6,363 nucleotides of DNA, taken from assembly GCA_964560325.1 (NCBI GenBank), contig CAZLLV010000140.1, forward strand, positions 1 to 6,363, given 5' to 3'. The translations under genes were made by a program, and so were the position numbers. Of the stretch, positions 1-6,363 are shown one piece after another; position 1 is the stretch's first letter, and the number at the start of each line of letters is the position of its first letter. This stretch comes from CAZLLV01 sp964560325. GTDB taxonomy: Bacteria; Acidobacteriota; Thermoanaerobaculia; Multivoradales; DATKCC01. The notes under the pieces are model-generated. The model made no database searches. It worked only from the letters and a program-made list of their open reading frames with translations, and was not told the origin of the DNA.

Positions 1-1464
1 CCACTCGGGCAGGTGGCGTCCGAGGTCCCGGCGCAGCGCCCCGGCGGTCGGCCGCGCACCCTTCGCCGGCACCACCCACGCCGCCAGCACCCCCTCGGCG
101 CCGGGCCGTGCGCGGGCGGCGACGACGGCGTCGAGGACGTCGGGGCGACGGCGGAGCAGCGCCTCGATCTCGCCCGGCTCCACCCGCACGCCCCGGACCT
201 TGACCTGCTGGTCGCTGCGCCCCAGGAGCTGCAAACGCCCGTCGGCCAGGCGGCGCGCGAGATCGCCGGGCCGGTAGAGGCGCTCGCCGGCGCGGCCGGA
301 CCAGGGGTCGGGCACGAAGCGCTCGGCGGTGGCCGCCGGGTGGCGCACGTACCCCCGGCCGACGGTCGGTCCGGAGACGTGGATCTCCCCGGCGACGCCG
401 ATCGGCACGGGGCGCAGGTGCCGGTCGAGGACGTGGAGCGCGATCCCGGGCAGGGGCGGCCCGATCGTGCCGGCGGCGGTGGCAGGGGACGGCACGGCCG
501 GGATCGGCCGGACCGCCACGATGCCGGCGGTCTCGGTCTGCCCGAACATGTCGACCAGCTCCGACCGGCCGCCGGTCGCCCGGCGCCAGCGCTCCGGGAC
601 CTCCGGGGCCAGGGGCTCGCTCGCGGAGAGCGCCAGGCGCAGCCGGTGGTCGAGCAGGCTGCTTCGTTCGGCCGGCTCCGCCTGGTCGAGCGCATCGAGC
701 AGCGCCCGCCAGTAAGAGGGCACCAGGTCGCAGACGGTCACCCCCCGGTCGCGCATCAACCGGAGCAGCCGCACCGGATCGGCGATGTCGTCGCGGCTCG
801 CGAGCACCACGGTCGCCCCGACCCCGAGGGGGAGGAGGAGCTGGCGCACCGACGACGAGAAGGAGAACGAGGCCGTGTGGAGGTAGGTGTCGTCGGCACC
901 GACGCCGAGGCGGGGGGCGAGAGCGTCGACGTAGGAGAGGAGCGATCCGTGGGAGATCACCACCCCCTTCGGCGTCCCGGTGGACCCGGAGGTGAAGATG
1001 ACGTACGCCGCCGCGGCCCCCGGCGGCTCCAGCCGCGGCCCGCTCCGCCCGTCCGCCGCCGCGTCGGAGGCCTCCGTCGGCTCCGCCGCCAGCTCGAAGA
1101 TCGCGGTGCGCGGTGCCCCGAGCGCCCCGACCTCGGCAGCGAGGTGGGGAGCGGCGAGCACCAGCCCCACGCCGCTGTCCGCGCACATGAAGGCCAGCCG
1201 CTCGCGCGGGTAGGCCGGGTCGAGCGCCAGGTAGGGGCGGCCGGCGAAGAACGCGGCGAGAACCGCCACCGGCATCTCCAGGGTGCGGTCGAAGAACAGG
1301 CCCACCGGGGAGCGCTCGTCCGGGCCGGCCAGGTCCCGGAGGCTCGCCGCCAGCGCCCGGGCGTGCGCGATCAGCTCGCCGTAGCCGAGGGTGCGGTCGC
1401 CGCAGACCACCGCCGGCCGCTCCGCGCTGTCGGCGGCGCGGCCGAGGATCGGGTCGAGGATCGA
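1..1464 (-). other. A2: adenylation domain with a non-canonical substrate pocket, cut before core motif A10
   Basis: Residues about 1634-2121. Recognisable motifs: A1 LGYGEL; A2 LALDPAYPRERL; A3 YVIFTSGSTGTPKGV (TSGSTGTPKG at 964-993); A6 GEIHVSGPTVGRGY; A7 YRPGD (262-276, Pro where Thr is usual); A8 GRSDQQVKVRGVRVEPGEI (166-222); the window ends in A9 at LPEW. The substrate-binding half is unusual: A4 reads SFSFSSSVRQ (841-870) instead of FDASVWE, and A5 reads DMFGQTE (532-552) instead of NxYGPTE. On the GrsA frame the pocket is Ser1836, Ser1837, Arg1840, Asp1879, Leu1912, Ala1914, Met1939, Gly1947, Ile1948. The Asp that binds the alpha-amino group is absent. ATP-binding and hinge motifs look intact, so it should be active. 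The substrate may be a beta- or other amino acid, an aryl acid or another carboxylic acid; I cannot choose. Confidence 0.9.
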
Positions 1465-4400
1465 CGTCGCGGCCGTCCGCTCGCGATCGGGCCGATCGGG
1501 CCAATCTTGTCGATCGGGCCCGCTCCGGGCGCCGCTCCACTCGATCACCGCCTGGTGCCGCTCGGCCGCGCTCAGCCAGGGCATGGTGGAGACCGGCCGC
1601 TCGCCGCTCTCCACCATGCCGGCGAGCAGGACGACGAGGTGGCGCGCCATCCGCTCGACGGTCGTCGGGTCGAAGAGGTCGGCGTCGTAGCGCAGGCTGC
1701 CGTCGAGCCGGCCGTCGCCCAGGTCGGTCACCGACAGCGTGAGGTCGAAGTGGGCCGGCGGGCTCGCGATCTCGAAGCGTTCGAGGACCAGCCCGCCGAA
1801 GCGCAGCTCCGGCATGGGCGCGTTGTGGAGGACGCACAGGACCTGGAACAGGGGGTTGCGCCCCAGGTCGCGCTCCGGCGCCAGCTCCTCGACCAGCTTC
1901 TCGAACGGGAGGTCCTGGTGGGCGTAGGCGTCGAGCGTCGTCTCGCGCACCCGCGCCACCAGCTCGTCGACCGTCGGCGCACCGGCGAGGCCGGTCCGCA
2001 GCACCAGGGTGTTGGCGAAGAAGCCGATCAGGTCCTCGACCTCGACCCGGGTGCGGTTGGCGATCGGCGAGCCGACCACCACGTCGTCGGTGTCGGCGAG
2101 CCGTGCCAGCAGGGCGACGAACGCCGCCTGCAGCACCATGAAGAGCGTCACGCCCCGCTCGCGACCGAAGGCCTCGACGCGGGTCGCGAGGTCCGGCGGC
2201 AGGGGGACCCGCCGGTGCCCGCCGCGGTGGCTCGGCACCCGCGGGCGGGGGCGGTCGTAGGGCAGCTCGAGGGCCGGCGGCGCCCCCTCCAGGCGGCGGC
2301 GCCAGTGGTCGAGCTGCGCGGCCAGGACGTCGCCCCGCAGCCACTCGCGCTGCCAGACGGCGAAGTCGGCGTACTGGACCGGCAGCGGGGGCAGCGGCGC
2401 CTCGTCACCGTAGCTCGCCACCAGCTCGCGCACCAGCACGCCCATCGACCAGCCGTCGGAGATCACGTGGTGCATGGCGAGCAGCACGACGTGGTGCTCG
2501 GCGGACAGGCGCAGGACCTGGAAGCGCACCAGCGGACCGCGCTCGAGATCGAACGGGCGGCGGCCCTCTGCCGTCGCGAGACGCCGGGCTTGCGCCGCCG
2601 CGCGCGCCGGCGGCAGGCCGCCGAGGTCGGTGACCGGCAGGGCGACCGGCTCCGGCTCCGCCACCCGCTGCCAGGGCTCCCCGCCAGCGGCCGGGAAGGT
2701 CGTGCGCAGCGCCTCCTGGCGCGCGACCACGCCGTCGAGGGCGGCGGCGAGGGCCGGCAGGTCGAGCGGACCGCGCAGGGCGACCGGCATGGTGACGTTG
2801 TAGAACGGGTTGCCGGGCGCGAGCTGGTCGAGGAACCAGAGGCGCTGCTGGGCGAACGACAGCGGCGGCCGCTCGACCTCGGCGCCCGCCTCGGCGCGCT
2901 CGCTCCGGGGCACGAGGGGCGGCGGAGCCGGGCCGCTCTCGGCCTGCATGGCGCTGCGTACCCGGGCGGCGACGCGGACCGGCGTCGGATGGTCGAACAG
3001 CTCGCGCAGCGCGAGCTCCACGCCGAACGCCTCGCGCAGGCGCGAGGCCAGGCGGGTGGCGAGGAGGGAGTGGCCGCCGAGGTCGAAGAAGTCGTCCCGC
3101 GGACCGACCCGCTCGACCCCCAGGAGGGAGCCGAAGACGTCGGCGACCAGGGCGACGATCGGATCGGCGAGCTGCTCCGGCGCGGCGTCGGCCGGGCGCT
3201 CGGGCGGCCCAGGCAGAGCGCTCCGGTCGAGCTTGCCGTGGGCGGTCAGCGGCAGCTCGGCCAGCGACACGAACGCCGCCGGCACCATGTAGTCCGGCAG
3301 CCGCGCCGCCAGGAGATCGCGCAGCTCCCGCGCGGCCGGGCCGGCGCCCTCGCGGGGCACGACGTAGGCCACCAGCCGTGGCTCGCCCGGCGGATTGTGG
3401 CGTAGCGCCACCACGGCCTCGGCCACCCCGGGGTGGGTGCCGAGCACGGCCGCGATCTCCCCCGGCTCGATGCGGAAGCCGCGCAGCTTGATCTGCTGAT
3501 CCCGCCGGCCCAGGAACTCGATCTCGCCGTCGCCCCGCTGGCGCACCAGGTCGCCGGTGCGGTAGAGGCGCGAGCCGGCGGCGGCGCCTCCGCGGCCGGC
3601 CTCGGGGTCGGGCACGAACCAGGCGGCGGTCCGGCGCGCGTCCCCCCGGTAACCCCGGGCGAGGCCGCCGCCGCCCAGGCAGAGCTCGCCGGCGACGTGC
3701 GGCGGCACCGGCCGCAGCGCCGGATCGAGCACCCGCACCCGGGCCCCGGCGATCGGCCGGCCGAGGGTGGGCGCCGAGGCGCCCGGCCGGCCCGGCTCCA
3801 CCGCCCCGCCCGTCGCCACCACCGCTCCCTCCGTCGGCCCGTAGTGATTGATCAGAGGGAACGGCAGGCTCGCCTCCGGCCGGCGGGTCAGGCGGTCTCC
3901 GCCGGTCAGCAGGGCGCGCAGCGAGCCCGCGGCGGCCCGAGCGGAAACCGCCGCCGGGTCGTCGCCACCGGCCCAGCCGGTGGCGAGCGCCGCCTCGGCG
4001 ACCGGCGTCGGCAGGAAGGCGAGATCGACCCGCAGGGCGGCGAGCCACGCCGGAATCCGTTCCGGTGCGCGGCGCGCCTCCTCGTCGGCGACGACCAGCG
4101 TCGCTCCGGCCGCGAGCGCCGGCCACAGCTCCCAGACCGAGGCATCGAAACCGATGCCGGCGAACTGGCTCGCCCGGTCGCCGGGGCCGGGGCCGTAGGC
4201 CGCGAGGTGCCAGTCGACCAGGTTCGCGAGCGCCGCGTGGGAGACCTGGACGCCCTTCGGGACGCCGGTCGAGCCGGAGGTGTAGATGACGTAGGCGAGA
4301 CTGGCCGGGTCGATCTCCGGGAGGGCGGTGGGGGCGGCCGCCTCCGGCGGCTCGCCCGGCGCCTGCGGCCCGGGCATCGCGACCGCTCCTGCGTCGGCGA

Positions 4401-6363
4401 TCATCAGGCGGCGGCGCTCGGCCGGAAGCGCCGGGTCGATCGGCAGGTAGGCGGCCCCGACCCACCACGCGGCGAGCATCGAGGCGACCATCTCGGGTCC
4501 GCGCTCGAGCTCCACCGCCACCACCGTCTCCGGACCGGCGCCGGCTTCGCGGAGGCGGCCGGCGAGGGCGGCGGCGGCCTCCGCGAGCCGGGCGCGAGTC
4601 CAGGTCTCCGGCGGCCTGCCCGCGCGCTCGACCGCCGGCGCGTCGGGGCTCTCCTGCAACCGGCGGGCGAGGCGTAGCGGTACCGGGAGCCCGGCTTCCG
4701 CGGCCGGTCCCCGCCTCGCGGCGGCCACCCGCGAAGCGCTTCCCTGCGCCCACTCGTGGACCACCTGGTGGCGCACCGGGGCGGGCAAGAGCGGCAGCTC
4801 CCCGACGGGGCGCTCGGGCGCCTCCGCCACGCCCGCGAGCAGGGTGGTCAGGGCGTCGAGGTGGCGCTGCGCGGTCGACGGATCGAGCAGGTCGCGGTTG
4901 TACTCGAGGACGGCGTCCACCCGCTCGCCCCGGTCGATCAGGACGAGAAGGAGGTCGAACTTCGCCACCGCGTGGACCGGCTCGCCCGGCCCCACGTCGA
5001 GCCCGGGCAGGGCCGGCGGCGCGCTCCCCTCGACCACCTGTAGGCAGACCTGGAAGAGCGGGTGGCGGGAGAGATCGCGCTCGGGGGCGAGCTCCTCGAC
5101 CAGGCGCTCGAACGGCAGCTCCTGGTGGTCGAAGGCGCCCAGCGCGCTCTCCCGGACCTGCTCCAGCAGAGCGGTGAACGGCTCCTCGGGCAGCGGCCGC
5201 AGGCGCAGCGCGAGCAGGTTGACGAAGAAGCCGATCAGCGGCTCGAGCTCGCGGCGGGTGCGACCGGCGATCGGCGCGCCGATCACCAGGTCGGTCTGGC
5301 CGGCGAGACGACCGGCGAGGGCGCCGAACGCCGCCAGCGCGACCATGAACAGGGTCGATCCGGCGCGCGTGCCGAGCCGGCGCAGACCGGCCACCACCGG
5401 CGCCGGTACCTCGGCCTGCCGGAAGGCGCCCCGGTGGCTCTGCACCGGAGGCCGCGGCCGGTCGGTCGGGAGCTCGGTGACCGGAGCGCCGGCCAGGCGC
5501 TCCCGCCACCACGCGAGCTCGGCCTCCAGCCGGTCGCCGGCGAGCCAGGAGCGCTGCCAGGCCGCGAAGTCGGCGTACTGCACCGGCAGCTCCAGAAGCG
5601 CGTTCGCTGCCCGACCGGCGCCCGGGTGCCGGGCCGCCCCGTAGAGCGCAGCCAGCTCCCGCTTGACGATCGGCAGCGACCAGCCGTCGATCACCGCGTG
5701 GTGGGCGGCGAGGAGCAGCAGGTGGCGGGCCGGTCCGGACGCCCGGCGGCGGAGCAGCAGAGGCCGGACCAGCGGGCCGCGGGCGAGGTCGAACGGCCGC
5801 TCCACCCAGCGGTGGACGAGGCGGCGGGTCTCGTCCACCGCCGCCGTCCCGGCCGCGGCTTCGAGGCCGGAGAGGTCGACCACCGGCAGCCGCGGCGGTG
5901 GCGGCGGCGCGATCACCTGGATCGGCCGGCCGCCGATCTCCGGGAAGCGGGTGCGCAGCACCTCGTGGCGGGTCACGATCCCGCTCAGGGCGGCCGCCAG
6001 GGCGGGAAGGTCGAGGCCCCCCTCCAGGCCGAGCTGCATCTGCTCGTTGTAGAGCGGGCTCTCGGGGTGGAGCCGGTGGAGGAACCAGAGGCGTTCCTGG
6101 GCGAAGGAGAGGGGGAGGCTCCGGTCGCGGGAGACGGGTGCGATCGGGGTTTCGGCACCCGGTCCGCCGGCGGCGTCCTGCTCCAGGCGTGCGGCGAGGC
6201 CGGCGACGGTGGGCTCCTCGAACAGGGTGCGCAGCGCCACGGCGGTGCCGAACGCCTCGCCCAGGCGGGCGACCGCCTGGGTGGCGAGGAGGGAGTGGCC
6301 GCCGAGGGCGAAGAAGTCGTCGTCGGGTCCGGGGCGGCCGGTGCCGAGCAGCTCGGCGAAGAC
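1..6363 (-). CDS. Multimodular non-ribosomal peptide synthetase, internal fragment (T-C-A-T-C-A), open at both ends
   Basis: The minus-strand frame whose codons sit at 6363-6361 down to 3-1 has no stop across 2121 codons and shows NRPS core motifs in the right order throughout. Such enzymes are large cytoplasmic assembly lines: A domains activate a monomer with ATP and load it on the phosphopantetheine arm of a T domain, and C domains join the upstream chain to it. Seen here are the tail of one module (T1), a complete elongation module (C1-A1-T2) and the start of a third (C2-A2). The complete module spans about 1070 residues, the usual size. No frameshift or internal stop was found, and the core motifs seen look functional apart from the altered A2 pocket. 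Start codon, ribosome site, stop codon and neighbouring genes lie outside, so the number of modules and the product are unknown. Two G+C-rich inter-domain linkers (residues about 523-558 and 1591-1633) are the least conserved parts. Confidence 0.97.
841..870 (-). other. A2 core-4 region with Asp235 replaced by Ser and Trp239 by Arg
   Basis: The encoded residues SFSFSSSVRQ (1832-1841) line up with the FDASVWE stretch of ordinary A domains through the shared Phe and the Ser-Val pair. The Asp position (856-858) is Ser and the Trp position (844-846) is Arg. The alignment is by eye; the spacing to A3 and A5 supports it. Confidence 0.8.
1483..1518 (-). repeat. Four-unit 9-base tandem micro-repeat in the C2-A2 linker, encoding PDR-QDW-PDR-PDR
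   Basis: Four 9-base units run through 1483-1518; three share the core cgatcggg on the plus strand and the third (1501-1509) has diverged. In the protein it gives residues 1616-1627, PDR QDW PDR PDR, inside the variable linker between C2 and A2. The unit is a multiple of three, so gain or loss would keep the frame. Such charged, Pro-rich inter-domain linkers tolerate length change. Confidence 0.8.
1594..2874 (-). other. C2: condensation domain, LCL type
   Basis: Residues about 1164-1590. Motifs in order: LSFAQQRLWFLDQL (SFAQQRLWFL at 2830-2859), RQEALRTTF, HHVISDGWS (2446-2472, His1299 being the second His), VQYADFAVWQ, IGFFANT (2008-2028), HQDLPFEKLVEEL (1882-1920) and RDLGRNPLFQV. The set is close to the textbook LCL consensus, more so than C1. 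It would join the chain ending in the A1 residue on T2 to whatever A2 loads on the next carrier domain, outside the window. If A2 activates something without a normal alpha-amino group, the acceptor pocket of this C domain would have to accept it; nothing visible in the core motifs shows such an adaptation. Confidence 0.95.
2446..2472 (-). other. C2 active-site motif HHVISDGWS
   Basis: Residues 1298-1306 match HHxxxDG exactly and the wider form HHVISDGWSM, common in LCL domains. The catalytic His is residue 1299. Confidence 0.95.
2944..3177 (-). other. T2: peptidyl carrier domain of the complete module
   Basis: Residues about 1063-1140. It starts EQLADPIVALVADVFGSLLG and contains DDFFDLGGHSLLATRLASRL, with Ser1099 (3067-3069) as the expected phosphopantetheine site, then FGVELALRELFDHPTPVRVAARV. 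It lies directly downstream of A1 with a short Pro-Ala linker and would carry the monomer activated by A1, probably leucine. There is no epimerase after it, so the residue should stay in the L form when passed to C2. The DNA around the active-site Ser is nearly identical to that of T1. Confidence 0.95.
3054..3096. repeat. 43-base near-identical direct repeat in the T2 active-site region (copy 1)
   Basis: Bases 3054-3096 match 6279-6321 at 42 of 43 positions (mismatch at 3083 versus 6308), with the first 29 bases identical. It covers the codons for DDFFxLGGHSLLAT around the phosphopantetheine Ser of T2. Identity reaches synonymous positions, helped by strong G/C third-position bias, so it may be codon bias plus conserved protein rather than recent copying. 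Confidence 0.85.
3211..4689 (-). other. A1: adenylation domain, probable leucine specificity
   Basis: Residues about 559-1051. Core motifs: A2 AYLPIDP; A3 YVIYTSGSTGVPKGV (TSGSTGVPKG at 4252-4281); A4 FDASVWE (4129-4149); A5 NHYGPTE (3829-3849); A6 GELCLGGGGLARGY; A7 YRTGD (3550-3564); A8 GRRDQQIKLRGFRIEPGEI (3454-3510); A9 LPDYMVP; A10 TAHGKLDR (3223-3246) with the catalytic Lys at residue 1044. Placing the sequence on the GrsA Phe-domain frame gives pocket residues Asp740, Ala741, Trp744, Phe783, Leu819, Gly821, His840, Val848, Val849 and Lys1044, code DAWFLGHVVK. The published leucine code DAWFLGNVVK differs only at the seventh place. The stretch between A2 and A3 (about 60 residues) is shorter than in many A domains. 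Leucine is the best guess; a related aliphatic residue is possible. Confidence 0.93.
4798..6147 (-). other. C1: condensation domain, LCL type
   Basis: Residues about 73-522, close to the usual 450. Core motifs in order: LSFAQERLWFL (6079-6108 holds SFAQERLWFL), RHEVLRTRF, the catalytic HHAVIDGWS (5677-5703, His222 being the second His of HHxxxDG), VQYADFAAWQ, IGFFVN (5218-5235), HQELPFERLVEEL (5089-5127) and RDLSRHPLFQV. It would form the amide bond between the chain on T1 and the monomer on T2. The opening motif and the lack of an upstream epimerase in the visible sequence fit the LCL subtype, which accepts an L-configured C-terminal donor residue; this subtype call is by motif only. The fifth core motif reads VNLLALRL rather than the commoner VNTLVLR, a mild deviation. 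A five-proline run (5893-5907) lies in a region normally variable in these domains. Confidence 0.94.
5677..5703 (-). other. C1 active-site motif HHAVIDGWS
   Basis: Residues 221-229 match HHxxxDG, the condensation-domain active site. The second His (residue 222) is the residue associated with peptide-bond formation, and the Asp is structural. All three key residues are present, so C1 should be competent. Confidence 0.95.
6178..6363 (-). other. T1: peptidyl carrier (thiolation) domain, N-terminally cut by the window edge
   Basis: Residues 1-62 are the latter part of a carrier domain. The signature DDDFFALGGHSLLATQ is complete, and Ser24 (6292-6294) is the expected 4'-phosphopantetheine attachment site. 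The following helix region AFGTAVALRTLFEEPTVAGLAARL is typical of the family. The first helix begins upstream of base 6363 and is only partly seen (VFAELLG). This domain belongs to the preceding module and would hand its growing chain, or first monomer, to C1. An Ala-Gly-Pro-rich linker (residues 63-72) separates it from C1. The monomer on it cannot be predicted because its A domain is outside the window. Confidence 0.93.
6279..6321. repeat. 43-base near-identical direct repeat in the T1 active-site region (copy 2)
   Basis: Partner of 3054-3096, same orientation, about 3.2 kb away, which is one module length. It encodes the same carrier-domain active-site segment in T1. Recombination between the two copies would remove or duplicate exactly one module in frame. 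Confidence 0.85.

Noticed and set aside
1..1464. A2 considered as a stand-alone aryl-acid ligase or fatty-acyl AMP ligase gene
   Set aside because: It is in the same uninterrupted frame as C2, directly after its linker, and has an NRPS-type A8 motif. It is therefore an integral A domain, although its substrate may be unusual.
1483..1518. Short repeated units considered as a CRISPR array, operator or iteron
   Set aside because: Units are only 9 bases with no spacers, are in frame within a coding linker, and encode a simple tripeptide pattern.
13..3405. Plus-strand open frame of 1130 codons, and a similar one at 3433-4677
   Set aside because: It lies codon-for-codon opposite the NRPS frame. 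An antisense stop there requires a sense CTA, TTA or TCA codon, which this G+C-rich gene almost never uses; the frames end exactly where the NRPS uses CTA for Leu (3403-3405, 4675-4677). The translation is low-complexity and Arg-, Gly-, Ala-rich with no recognisable domain.
2405..5512. Minus-strand open frame of 1035 codons in another register
   Set aside because: It is a frame-shifted reading of the NRPS. The translation is dominated by Arg, Ala, Gly and Pro, with no domain motifs, while the true frame carries all C, A and T core motifs across the same bases.
5893..5907. Run of five prolines in C1, considered as a possible frameshift or domain boundary
   Set aside because: The frame and C-domain motifs continue on both sides, and this position is a variable, often Pro-rich segment before the LPVVDLS-type stretch.
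329..6052. Several shorter open frames on both strands (for example 4844-5644 plus, 3848-4198 plus, 2148-2408 minus, 5663-6052 plus)
   Set aside because: All lie inside the NRPS coding frame, have compositions expected of out-of-frame G+C-rich DNA, and show no family signature. No ribosome-binding or intergenic space supports them.

Overview
The window is the inside of one very large non-ribosomal peptide synthetase (NRPS) gene on the minus strand. A single reading frame runs without a stop from base 6363 to base 1 (2121 codons). Both window edges fall exactly on codon boundaries, so neither the start nor the stop of the gene is present. There are no intergenic gaps, RNA genes, promoters, terminators or mobile elements. 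Residue numbers below count from base 6363 (residue 1) to base 1 (residue 2121).

Layout in the direction of transcription, high to low coordinates: end of a carrier domain T1 (6178-6363); condensation domain C1 (4798-6147); adenylation domain A1 (3211-4689); carrier domain T2 (2944-3177); condensation domain C2 (1594-2874); adenylation domain A2 (1-1464), cut just before its last core motif. The order is therefore (T)-C-A-T-C-(A): the tail of one module, one complete extension module, and the first two domains of the next. Both C domains have LCL-type core motifs and an intact HHxxxDG active site. Both T domains carry the LGGHSL phosphopantetheine site. No epimerase, methyltransferase, oxidase or thioesterase lies in the window.

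A1 has a standard binding pocket, read as D-A-W-F-L-G-H-V-V-K, one residue from a known leucine code, so the complete module probably adds L-Leu. A2 is the odd part. It lacks the Asp that normally holds the substrate alpha-amino group (Ser instead), has Arg at the usual Trp position, and carries FGQTE where GPTE is expected. Its substrate is probably not an ordinary alpha-amino acid, but I cannot name it.

The organism is a very G+C-rich bacterium (roughly three quarters or more G+C in the lines counted by eye, with almost all third codon positions G or C). Actinomycetes, myxobacteria and G+C-rich Acidobacteriota are all possible, and the sequence alone does not decide. The composition also creates long spurious open frames in other registers, which are listed as rejected.
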